A model generated the notes under the pieces. The model worked only from the letters and a program-made list of their open reading frames with translations. It had not been told where the DNA came from and made no database searches. Positions 36,638-44,766 of a stretch of 64,000 nt of DNA are shown piece by piece. Made by a program: the position numbers and the translations under genes. The first letter of the stretch is position 1. The number at the start of each line of letters is the position of its first letter. Origin of the DNA: Fodinibius salinus (GTDB taxonomy: Bacteria; Bacteroidota; Rhodothermia; Balneolales; Balneolaceae); contig NZ_VNHY01000002.1 in the NCBI RefSeq assembly GCF_008124865.1, positions 890,299 to 954,298 on the forward strand. The letters are read 5' to 3'.

Positions 36638-39600
36638 TTATACTTCGGCTACTTCATCGAGTTTAACGCCCACAAGTTGACTGACGCCTGTTTCGGGCAT
36701 GGTAACACCGTACATCATTTCAGCTTTGCTCATGGTTTTCTTGTTGTGGGTAATGATGATGAACTGAGTATCTTCGCTAAACTGTTTAATCATCGCCGAA
36801 AAGCGTTCAATATTGGCATCATCGAGCGGAGCATCCACCTCGTCAAGCACACAAAAGGGCGACGGCTTTACCAAGTAGATGGCAAATAACAGGGCAATAG
36901 CCGTAAGCGTTTTTTCGCCGCCCGAAAGTTGGTTAATGGTAGAGGGACGCTTGCCCTTGGGATTGGCCTCAATTTCGATGGTTGCATCCAGCGGATCTTC
37001 GGCCTCCTCGTCAATTACAAGGTCACAGTAGTCATCGTCATTAAAGAGGGTGTGAAATACTTTTTGAAAGTTCACTCGGATTTTTTCAAAGGTTTTATCA
37101 AACCGCTCGGTTGCCGTTTTGTTGATCTCTTCAATAGTTTCGCGCAACTCTTCGGCTGCTTGTCGTAGATCCCCAACCTGTTCCTCATAAAAGTCCAGGC
37201 GTTCCTTTTCTTCTTCATATTCTTCAATTGCCAGTGGGTTAACATCGCCGATCTTGTTAAGCTTCTGCTTAAGCCAGCCGATACGTTCTTTAGCTTCATC
37301 GGGTTCGGTATCTTCAGGCAGTTCTTCTTCTACCTGGTCCATGAGTACACCATAGGTTTCCCAGATGTGGTCAGAGAGATTTTCGATCTGCATCTCGTAC
37401 TTTTCCTTCGACATCGCCAAGTGATGTACAAGCTCCATATTTACCTCTTTGCGGCGGCGCACCTCCTTGAGTTCTTTTTCTATTTCATTAATGCGCCCGC
37501 GCTGCTTGCCGGCAGATTCTTCAGCCTGTTCAAGTTTTTGATCTGCTTTCTTTTTCTGTTCTTTTAATGATTCGAGCTTGTCTTCGAGCTGGTCAATATT
37601 AGATTTATGCTTTTCGATCGACTCTTTGGCTTCTTCAGTTTTTTGTGACCGAATTTTTAGCCGCTTCTTGAGATTCTTTATGCCTTCTTCTGCCCGCTGG
37701 ATGTCGCGCTCATGATTTTCAACTTTATTTTTCAGATCCTGATGCTTCAGCTGTGCGTCATTGTACCGTTCTTGTGCAATTGATCGCTCTTCTTCGAGCT
37801 CCTTTAGTACCTGCTTCTTCTCTTCCTGCTGTTCGTGCAGGTTTTTCAGCTTTTGTTGCAGTTCTTCTTGCTTGGGATCCAGTTTGGCTAGTTCTTCTTG
37901 CGATTGATTTTCATTACTGTTTAGATCATTTTGCCGGTTTTTCAGTTCAGCAATATTTTTCTCGTAGATTTCAATTTTTTGATCAAAACTACTGATCTTG
38001 CTTTCAATGTTGCGTAATTTTTGCTGTCGATCCTCCAGCTTTTGCTCAGCAGCATTTATATCGATAGACTGATATTGTTCCTGAACATTTTGTAGTTCAT
38101 TTTTAGAATCTTCAATATCAGTTGTAATTGATTCTGCCTTCTCCTGCAGTGTTTCAATTTTGTCTTGTAGCCCTACTCGGATACCGGCATTTTTATTTTG
38201 GCTTCCACTTTTTAGAAACTGATTGGGGCTAATCACTTCACCATCAAACGTAACGCCTACCACATCGTTATCCGCAACAGCTGAGAATGCCTTATCTATG
38301 GAGTTAAACACCTTAACATTACCCAGCAAAAGCTCAGTCAGCGGCTTAAACTGAGATTTAGAATCAACTGCACTCACCAGCGATCCAGAAATGGTTTCAT
38401 AGCTGCTGGCAAGCCTATCAAGGGGGATAAGTGTGGCCTGCCCCATATCATTCTCCTTTAACAATTCAGCTGCTCTATGGGCATTTTCAAGTGTTTCAAC
38501 GACTACGTAATTTAGTGCATCACCAAGTGCAGCCTCCAGGGCTACGGCATGTTCTTGATCTGTTGAAAGTAAATTCGAAACTACATCAAGCAGAGAAAAT
38601 TGTTCTGCGTGTTCTTCAAGCAAAAACTGAACACTTGAAGGGAAAGCTTCTTTAGAATCAGCAATATTACGAAGAAGGTCGATTTCAGATTCTACAGAGT
38701 CCAAATTACTTTTTTGACTCCGAATTTGGTCCTTAAGCTCGTTTTCTTTTTCAGAAAGTTCTTTGCGTTTGCTACGTTTTTTTTCCAGAGTTTTTTGTTG
38801 TTCATCCCGTTTAGATTCAGCCTCATCACGTTTCTGAGCTAGTTTCTTTTTCTCTCCCTGAAAGATGGAAATTTCTTCTTTGAGGTCTTTAACTTCCTGC
38901 CGAATACGTTTTATTTCGCCTTCGGTATTTTCCAGCTGTGATTCGATTTTTATGCGTTTTGTTTGCAGCTCATTGAGATCTTCGTTTGCCTGCGAAAAAG
39001 CCTCTTCCAGATTAGTTAGTTCGTTATTTTTTTCAGAATATTTTTGCTGAATTTCAGAATAACGCTCCTTTGATTCTTTAAGATTTTGTTTCGCTTTTTG
39101 AAGGTCACCGTCAAAACTATCCAGCTTTTTTTTGCTGTCTTCGAAAGCTTCGCGCAGATCTTTTAAATCTTCTTTGCTTTGCTCAATATCGCTGGTGTAC
39201 TGCTCAATGACGCTCTTTTTATTGCTTATTTTCTCATTTGTAATCTGCAGATTTGTTTCAGCATCCCGAATTTTCGAGTGGATCTGACCAACACGTCGCT
39301 GTGCTTTTGACTGTGCACGTTCTTTCTCATTTAAAATTTTACGAGCAGATTCGGAATCTTCTTCCAGTTTATTAGCTTTTGCCAGTATTTCTTTTTTCTC
39401 TTTGTCCGCATTGTCAATACGTTCTTCAAGCGGTTCTAGTTCTTCTTTGACCTGGGTGTATTCGTGCTTATTGAGTGCCTTATCAAGCTGTTCGAGTTCT
39501 TTCTTGTATTTCTCAGCTTTTTCAGCTTTTTCAGCTTGTTTTTTAAGGGAGTTTGCCTTTTTCCGAACTTCTACTAAAATATCTTCCACGCGCTGCAGAT

Positions 39601-40159
39601 CTTCCTGCGTCTGATCTAGCTTACGAAAAGTTTTCTTTCGTTTTTCTTTGTAGCTTGTAATGCCGGCGGCTTCCTCAAAAAGTTTTCGCCGGTCATTGTT
39701 TTTGTCATTGAGTATTTCCTCAACCATCTTCAGTTCAATTACCGAATAAGCATCCGAACTCATACCGGTATCCATAAAAAGTTCGGTTATATCTTTTAAC
39801 CGACAGGTAGTACCATTAATCAGGTATTCACTTTCTCCAGATCGGTACAGGCGACGACTAATGGTTACTTCATTATATTCGGTTGGTAGCAATCCCTTGT
39901 TGTTAACGAAGGTAAGTGAGGCTTCAGCCATGCCAAGGGCGTTCTTTTTGGCAGTACCGTTAAAGATGACGTTGGCCATACTTGATGAGCGAAGCAGGGT
40001 AGGGCGTTGTTCGCCAAGTACCCACCGCATAGCATCAACGATGTTAGATTTGCCACATCCATTGGGTCCAACAATGGCTGTTATACCTTTATCAAAAGAT
40101 ACATTGGTCTTGTTTGCAAAACTCTTAAATCCCTGAAGTTCAAGTTCGGATATATACAT
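36638..40159 (-). CDS. smc: Chromosome segregation ATPase SMC
   Basis: Core condensin subunit that compacts and separates chromosomes. The 1173-aa protein shows the head Walker A GPNGCGKSNIVDAMRWVLGEQ at 32-52, long coiled coils from about 170 to 490 and 675 to 1000, a hinge near 510-640 (LLDVVSNLL, GEVISPNQFLKSG), the ABC signature NQLSGGEKTLTAIALLFAI near 1085 and Walker B FCVLDEVDAPLDDAN near 1107. Length is typical. scpA and scpB are not visible nearby. Between it and frr is a 148-base spacer with degenerate palindromic repeats. Confidence 0.97.
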   Translation of the reverse strand: MYISELELQGFKSFANKTNVSFDKGITAIVGPNGCGKSNIVDAMRWVLGEQRPTLLRSSSMANVIFNGTAKKNALGMAEASLTFVNNKGLLPTEYNEVTISRRLYRSGESEYLINGTTCRLKDITELFMDTGMSSDAYSVIELKMVEEILNDKNNDRRKLFEEAAGITSYKEKRKKTFRKLDQTQEDLQRVEDILVEVRKKANSLKKQAEKAEKAEKYKKELEQLDKALNKHEYTQVKEELEPLEERIDNADKEKKEILAKANKLEEDSESARKILNEKERAQSKAQRRVGQIHSKIRDAETNLQITNEKISNKKSVIEQYTSDIEQSKEDLKDLREAFEDSKKKLDSFDGDLQKAKQNLKESKERYSEIQQKYSEKNNELTNLEEAFSQANEDLNELQTKRIKIESQLENTEGEIKRIRQEVKDLKEEISIFQGEKKKLAQKRDEAESKRDEQQKTLEKKRSKRKELSEKENELKDQIRSQKSNLDSVESEIDLLRNIADSKEAFPSSVQFLLEEHAEQFSLLDVVSNLLSTDQEHAVALEAALGDALNYVVVETLENAHRAAELLKENDMGQATLIPLDRLASSYETISGSLVSAVDSKSQFKPLTELLLGNVKVFNSIDKAFSAVADNDVVGVTFDGEVISPNQFLKSGSQNKNAGIRVGLQDKIETLQEKAESITTDIEDSKNELQNVQEQYQSIDINAAEQKLEDRQQKLRNIESKISSFDQKIEIYEKNIAELKNRQNDLNSNENQSQEELAKLDPKQEELQQKLKNLHEQQEEKKQVLKELEEERSIAQERYNDAQLKHQDLKNKVENHERDIQRAEEGIKNLKKRLKIRSQKTEEAKESIEKHKSNIDQLEDKLESLKEQKKKADQKLEQAEESAGKQRGRINEIEKELKEVRRRKEVNMELVHHLAMSKEKYEMQIENLSDHIWETYGVLMDQVEEELPEDTEPDEAKERIGWLKQKLNKIGDVNPLAIEEYEEEKERLDFYEEQVGDLRQAAEELRETIEEINKTATERFDKTFEKIRVNFQKVFHTLFNDDDYCDLVIDEEAEDPLDATIEIEANPKGKRPSTINQLSGGEKTLTAIALLFAIYLVKPSPFCVLDEVDAPLDDANIERFSAMIKQFSEDTQFIIITHNKKTMSKAEMMYGVTMPETGVSQLVGVKLDEVAEV

Positions 40160-40164
40160 TTACG

Positions 40165-40305
40165 GGATTCGGGTTGCGAATTAGGAATTGCGGGTTACAA
40201 ATACGTTATGTAGGATCCAAAATCGGTCCATAAGATGTTTTACGGCGACGACTCCAAACTTTTTAGTAGTAAACATAAATCCGTAACCTGCAACTTATAA
40301 CTCGC
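40165..40305. repeat. Degenerate palindromic repeats between frr and smc
   Basis: The spacer contains GGGTTGCGAATTAGGAATTG then CGGGTTAC near 40171-40198, and about 85 bases on GTAACCTGCAACTTATAACT near 40283-40302. TTGCGGGTTAC and GTAACCTGCAA form an 11-base inverted pair with a single G-T position. Runs of this sort resemble intergenic AT/GC-alternating repeats known from many bacteria. Function, if any, unclear; one possible role is structure in the frr-smc spacer. Confidence 0.35.
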
Positions 40306-40307
40306 TT

Positions 40308-40877
40308 TTACACTGTCATGATTTCTTCTTCTTTCTTTTCAGACAATTCCTCAATTTCTTCGGTATGCATATCGGTAAGCTGCTGAATTTCCTCTTCTGC
40401 TTCATAAAGAGAATCTTCAGGAAGTGATTCGTTCTTAACTTTTTTCTCAACTTCGTTATTGGCATCACGACGAGTATTGCGAACAGAAATTCGTGCCTCT
40501 TCTCCTAACTCGTTTACTCGATCTACCAGCTCTTTTCGACGTTCTTCAGACAAAATGGGAAGAGGGATCCGAATAATATTACCGTCATTATTGGGATTTA
40601 AGCCCAGTCCTGCTGACATAATTGCTTTTTCAATATCTTCAAGAGCGGATTGGTCAAAAGGTTGTACTGTTAAGAGTCGAGCCTCTGGAGCACTTACGTT
40701 TGCAAGCTGATTTAAAGGCGTTCGTGACCCGTAATAATCAACTTTAATATCTTCCAAAATAGATGGTTGAGCCTTTCCGGCACGTATGTGGGAAAGCTCT
40801 TTTCGATAGTGTTTGACGGCTTCATCCATCTTTTTGCCGGCAGAAGTAATAATATCTTGTAATGCTGGAGGAATCAT
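40308..40877 (-). CDS. frr: Ribosome recycling factor
   Basis: Splits the post-termination ribosome together with EF-G. The 189-aa protein matches the family in length (about 185) and blocks: VKHYRKELSHIRAGKAQPSIL, YGSRTPLNQLANVSAPEARLLTVQPFD, IRIPLPILSEERRKELV and the helical VKNESLPEDSLYEAEEEI. It follows pyrH by 68 bases on the same strand, the common tsf-pyrH-frr order of bacteria. Confidence 0.97.
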   Translation of the reverse strand: MIPPALQDIITSAGKKMDEAVKHYRKELSHIRAGKAQPSILEDIKVDYYGSRTPLNQLANVSAPEARLLTVQPFDQSALEDIEKAIMSAGLGLNPNNDGNIIRIPLPILSEERRKELVDRVNELGEEARISVRNTRRDANNEVEKKVKNESLPEDSLYEAEEEIQQLTDMHTEEIEELSEKKEEEIMTV

Positions 40878-40945
40878 AATGTGCAGGGGTTGTTATTAAT
40901 GCTGTTTATATTTCCGAAACATGATCAGAAAAGAAGTTAAAAAAT

Positions 40946-41671
40946 CTAGGAATCATCCCAAACTACCTTTGATCCTACGGAGGTATTACCCATTAGAACT
41001 TTTTTAAGGTTTCCTACTTTATTCATGTCAAAAACAATGATGGGTGTTTCATTTTCTCGACACAAGGTAAAGGCTGTCATATCCATAATATCGAGGCGGC
41101 GGCTGAGGACCTCTTCGCCGGGAATAGTCTGAAACTTTTCGGCATCGGGATTTTTTTCTGGATCAGAATCAAAAATGCCATCCACCCGTGTACCCTTAAG
41201 AATTACTTCAGCTTCAATTTCTATAGCTCGCAAGGAAGCTGCTGTGTCTGTGGTGAAATAAGGATTACCCGTTCCGGCACCAAAGATAACCACGCGCCCC
41301 TTTTCAAGGTGACGAATAGCGCGTCGGCGGATATAGGGTTCAGCAATTTCTTCCATTCGTATAGCCGACATCAAGCGGGTGTGGACGCCCATCCGTTCGA
41401 GAGCATCTTGTAGGGCCATGCTGTTAATCATCGTAGCAAGCATGCCCATATAGTCACCCTGTACGCGGTCCATGCCTTCAGTTGCACCTTTTACTCCGCG
41501 AAAAATATTACCACCACCTACCACAACGGATGCTTCAAAACCTTCATCATGGATAGATTTTATTTCTTCGGCATACTGAGTAAGAATATCACCATCAATT
41601 CCGTGTCCCTGTTCACCTAAGAGTGCTTCACCACTAAGTTTTAATAAAACGCGATCGTAGTCCTGTGCCAC
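40946..41671 (-). CDS. pyrH: UMP kinase
   Basis: Phosphorylates UMP to UDP; a hexameric amino-acid-kinase-fold enzyme, allosterically controlled by GTP and UTP in well-studied relatives. The 241-aa protein has [54 protein letters not shown], and [21 protein letters not shown], all diagnostic, and the Asp in [17 protein letters not shown]. The start is a GTG at 41671. It sits between tsf (with a terminator before pyrH) and frr, the standard order. Confidence 0.97.
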   Translation of the reverse strand: MAQDYDRVLLKLSGEALLGEQGHGIDGDILTQYAEEIKSIHDEGFEASVVVGGGNIFRGVKGATEGMDRVQGDYMGMLATMINSMALQDALERMGVHTRLMSAIRMEEIAEPYIRRRAIRHLEKGRVVIFGAGTGNPYFTTDTAASLRAIEIEAEVILKGTRVDGIFDSDPEKNPDAEKFQTIPGEEVLSRRLDIMDMTAFTLCRENETPIIVFDMNKVGNLKKVLMGNTSVGSKVVWDDS

Positions 41672-41744
41672 TTTATATTTGTTAAAATCTTGAGTTTACT
41701 ATTTTATCGATCAATAAGCTTGATAAACGATCTCTTAAGCATAA

Positions 41745-41775
41745 AAAAAAGGCTACCGAATTGGTAGCCTTTTTT
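41745..41775. terminator. Bidirectional-type terminator between tsf and pyrH
   Basis: A near-perfect hairpin: AAAAAAGGCTACC, loop GAATT, GGTAGCCTTTTTT. The T-run on the minus strand follows tsf, whose stop is at 41789, so it would end the rpsB-tsf transcript and leave pyrH with its own promoter, although tsf, pyrH and frr lie in the familiar order. Confidence 0.88.
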
Positions 41776-41788
41776 AAGAAATGATTTC

Positions 41789-42622
41789 TTAGGAATCATT
41801 ACCCAGTTGGAGTCGATGGAAGGACTTGACCAACGGGGTGTCATTTTCGTCCAGATAGTTTTCGACCGTTAAGCTGTTGTCCTTAACAAACTTTTGTTCC
41901 AGCAGAACGTTTTGCTCGTAAAACTTGCGAAGTTTACCTTGCGCTGCTTTTTCAGCTATTTCTTCGCTTTTACCTTCATTGAGTAGTTGATCTTTCGCAA
42001 TTTCGAGCTCTTGTTCTACCACTGAGCTGTCAACGCCGTCACGAGTTACAGCTACAGGATCCATTGCGGCAACCTGCATAGCTATGTTTCGGCCAATTTT
42101 TTCATCACTAATAGCATCCTCGAATTCGACAAGTACGCCCAGTTGATTTCCGGGATGGATGTATGAGATATAGTATCCGTCAGTCTCGGCAAAAACTATG
42201 CGGCTAATTTTAATTTTTTCACCAATTTTACCAACCATCTCTTTAAGATGTTGCGAAACGCTGAGGCCGTCAATTTCAATATCCATCAGGGCATCAACGG
42301 ACTCCACCTCGTTTTCGAATACAATATCAATAAATTGCTGCGCGCGATCTTGAAAATCGTCATTGCGGGCAACAAAATCTGTTTCGCAGTTAATTTCGAG
42401 TGCGGCTGCTTTTTTACCGTCATCACTTACGCGCGAAACAATAAGTCCTTGGTTGGCTTCGCGATCGGCTCTTTTTTCAGAGAGTTGTTGTCCTTTTTTG
42501 CGGAGGATATCCGTAGCTTCTTCAAAATCGCCGTTTGCCTCTTGAAGAGCTTTTTTACAGTCCATCATGCCAGCCCCAGTTTGTTCACGGAGCTTTTTTA
42601 CGTCTTTTGCAGAAATACTCAT
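41789..42622 (-). CDS. tsf: Elongation factor Ts
   Basis: Nucleotide exchange factor for EF-Tu. The 277-aa protein starts MSISAKDVKKLREQTGAGMM, followed by DCKKALQEANGDFEEATDIL and the TDFVARNDDFQ block near 85-95, with two exchange subdomains after it and ending near VKSFHRLQLGNDS. Length is ordinary. It lies 58 bases past rpsB, as in most bacteria; a strong terminator follows. Confidence 0.97.
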   Translation of the reverse strand: MSISAKDVKKLREQTGAGMMDCKKALQEANGDFEEATDILRKKGQQLSEKRADREANQGLIVSRVSDDGKKAAALEINCETDFVARNDDFQDRAQQFIDIVFENEVESVDALMDIEIDGLSVSQHLKEMVGKIGEKIKISRIVFAETDGYYISYIHPGNQLGVLVEFEDAISDEKIGRNIAMQVAAMDPVAVTRDGVDSSVVEQELEIAKDQLLNEGKSEEIAEKAAQGKLRKFYEQNVLLEQKFVKDNSLTVENYLDENDTPLVKSFHRLQLGNDS

Positions 42623-42680
42623 AGGTGAGTTACGCTGTTTTAAATTGTTGTGTTAAATATTAAAATGGTGTGTTGCGTTA

Positions 42681-43541
42681 TTATTCTTCCTGATCAGATT
42701 GGTCAGAAGAATCCGAACCCCCATTTTCATCGTCCTTATTGCGACGAGAGCGACGCTTGCCGGTAGCTTTCGTTTTGGTTTTTACTTCTTGAGCCTCGGC
42801 TTTCTTTACATTTTCAGCAGCCTTTTCCATCATCTTTTCGTCGCTGTGTGATTCGCGTTCAGCATTACCTTCAATAATAGCATCAGCTACTTTTGAGGAA
42901 ATAAGCTGAATGGTACGAGCAGAATCATCATTGCAGGGAATAATGTAATCCGGTATATCGGGATCACTGTTAGTGTCGACCATTGCAACAATGGGAATAT
43001 TGAGGTTAACGGCCTCATTAAGAGCAATATTTTCTTTAATAGTATCAACAATAAAGATGGCTCCGGGCAAACGTCCCATGTTGGCAATGCCACCAAGTGT
43101 TTGCTCCAGCTTGTCTTGCTCACGTTCGAGCATCAAGGCCTCTTTTTTGGTAAGCTCTTCAAACGTACCGTCGTTACTCATACGCTCAATCTCTTCCATC
43201 CGGGAGATACTCTTCTTTACCGTAGAGAAGTTAGTGAGCATACCACCTAACCACCGATGAGTTACATAGGGCATGCCGCATCGAATAGCCTCGGTTTTAA
43301 TAATGTCTTGTGATTGTTTTTTCGTACCTACAAAAAGGATGGTCTTTCCTGCACGGGCAAGTTTGGTAACTTCTTCCAGTGCTTCTTGGAAAAACTTTTG
43401 TGTTTTTTTGAGGTCGATAATATGAATCCCGTTGCGTTCCATGAAGATATATTCCTTCATTTTGGGATTCCATCGCCGGGTCAAGTGTCCAAAGTGGGCG
43501 CCCGACTCTAAAAGTTTATCTAAATCAGGTGTAGTTGGCAT
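42681..43541 (-). CDS. rpsB: 30S ribosomal protein S2 with charged C-terminal extension
   Basis: Small-subunit protein uS2. The 286-aa protein has the family blocks LESGAHFGHLTRRWNPKM, RNGIHIIDLKKTQKFF, FVGTKKQSQD, GGMLTNFSTVKKS and VDTNSDPDIPDYIIPCNDDS. Escherichia coli S2 is 241 aa; the extra tail from about 235 on is helical and lysine-rich (MMEKAAENVKKAEAQEVK), then basic (GKRRSRRN), then acidic and Ser/Asp-rich (DSSDQSDQEE). Such tails are common in this bacterial group. It precedes tsf; its 157-base leader shows a hairpin (see separate entry). Confidence 0.96.
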   Translation of the reverse strand: MPTTPDLDKLLESGAHFGHLTRRWNPKMKEYIFMERNGIHIIDLKKTQKFFQEALEEVTKLARAGKTILFVGTKKQSQDIIKTEAIRCGMPYVTHRWLGGMLTNFSTVKKSISRMEEIERMSNDGTFEELTKKEALMLEREQDKLEQTLGGIANMGRLPGAIFIVDTIKENIALNEAVNLNIPIVAMVDTNSDPDIPDYIIPCNDDSARTIQLISSKVADAIIEGNAERESHSDEKMMEKAAENVKKAEAQEVKTKTKATGKRRSRRNKDDENGGSDSSDQSDQEE

Positions 43542-43698
43542 AAGGTTGATTTATTTTTGAGTTAGTCCTCTATACAGGTCATCCCCGGCGCTAATCAAGC
43601 ACAGAAATTGTGCTCAACACTCGGCGCACTGAGTTGCTGTATATGTGTGATAATGAAATGTATTGTATTGGAAAAAGAAGGTACGCAGCGCAAATATA
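43542..43698 (-). promoter_or_regulatory. rpsB leader with possible autoregulatory structure
   Basis: On the minus strand between rpsI and rpsB, AGCACA pairs with TGTGCT (loop ATTTC) near 43598-43615, and GCGC motifs on both sides (about 43590 and 43623) can form an outer stem. A TACATTTC (about 43655) resembles the TAnnTTTG -7 element of Bacteroidota promoters. S2 represses its own mRNA in well-studied bacteria, so a leader structure would make sense; I cannot match a known leader family. Confidence 0.3.
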
Positions 43699-44085
43699 TT
43701 AACGCTTGGAGAACTGGAACTTTTTACGAGCACCAGGTTGTCCATATTTCTTGCGTTCTACCATGCGATCGTCTCGCGTAAGCAAATCATGTGCTTTTAA
43801 GACGTCGTGCCACTCTTCATTGTGATCATCAAGAGCGCGTGCGAGAGCATGTTGGATGGCACCGGACTGACCGGTAACACCACCGCCGCGAACGGTTACT
43901 TTAATGTCAAACTGATCATTGGATTCGGTCACATCCAGTGGCAAAGAAGCCACATTACGACGTGCCTGTGTTTGAAAATATTCATCCAATGATCGCTTGT
44001 TGACTTGAAATTCTCCCGATCCCGGTTGAATATACAGTCGCGCTGTAGAAGTCTTTCTTCTTCCGATGAAATTTTTTTGTTCCAT
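43699..44085 (-). CDS. rpsI: 30S ribosomal protein S9
   Basis: Small-subunit protein uS9, whose C-terminal tail reaches the tRNA in the P site. The 128-aa protein has FIGRRKTSTARLYIQPGSG, the GGGVTGQSGAIQHALARAL block and the basic end KYGQPGARKKFQFSKR with the terminal KR. It follows rplM by 6 bases, the almost universal rplM-rpsI pair. Confidence 0.98.
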   Translation of the reverse strand: MEQKNFIGRRKTSTARLYIQPGSGEFQVNKRSLDEYFQTQARRNVASLPLDVTESNDQFDIKVTVRGGGVTGQSGAIQHALARALDDHNEEWHDVLKAHDLLTRDDRMVERKKYGQPGARKKFQFSKR

Positions 44086-44091
44086 TCGTAA

Positions 44092-44535
44092 TTAAAGCTC
44101 GATTTTTTCTGGTTGTTGTGCTTCTTGTTCATGAACCGGACCTGCATAAACACGCATGTTCGTCATCAGTTTGTTGCTAAGTTTATTTTTAGGCAACATG
44201 CCATTAACGGCTTTTTGAATAACGATTTCTGGTTTATGCTCCAGCATCTCTTCAGCCGAAGTAAAACTTTCACTGCCAGGATAGCCGGAATAACTAAAAT
44301 ATTCTTTTTGTTTCATCTTCTTGCCACTCAATTTTACCTTGCTGGCATTGATGACTACAACATTATCACCGGTATCCATGTGCGGAGTAAATTCAGGCTT
44401 ATGCTTGCCTCGCAAAAGCGTTGCTACTTTAGAAGCTACGCGTCCGAGAGCATGGCCTTCGGCATCAACAAGAACCCATTTCTTTTCGATGTCACTCGGT
44501 TTAGCGGAGTAGGTCTTGTAACTATTTGTATCCAC
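44092..44535 (-). CDS. rplM: 50S ribosomal protein L13
   Basis: Large-subunit protein uL13, an early assembly protein. The 147-aa protein begins TNSYKTYSAKPSDIEKKWVLVDAEG (the start codon is GTG at 44535) and has LGRVASKVATLLRGKHKPEFTPHMDTGD, VVVINASKVKLSGKKMKQKEYFSYSGYPG and AVNGMLPKNKLSNKLMTNMRVYAG. Divergent from aconitase across 231 bases that must hold both promoters. Confidence 0.97.
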   Translation of the reverse strand: MDTNSYKTYSAKPSDIEKKWVLVDAEGHALGRVASKVATLLRGKHKPEFTPHMDTGDNVVVINASKVKLSGKKMKQKEYFSYSGYPGSESFTSAEEMLEHKPEIVIQKAVNGMLPKNKLSNKLMTNMRVYAGPVHEQEAQQPEKIEL

Positions 44536-44766
44536 GATTAGAAATTGTTTAAAATTGTTTTTCTGTGAAGTCTCGAAAAATAGGCTTAATTATTTCCATT
44601 TGCAATGGTGAAGGTGTTAAAATTTCAGACCCCTTCATTCAACCGGATTATTGGAATGAGCTGCTATAATTGACTAAAAATCATATTTAAAGACAAAAAA
44701 CTCTTAAAAATTTTATATCTTTAAGTGTGCTTGCAAAGTAGAGTATTAATTGAAATGGAGGTAGAA

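Noticed and set aside
44656..44730. TTGACT with TATCTTTA as an aconitase promoter
   Set aside because: The two boxes are about 40 bases apart, too far for a standard promoter.
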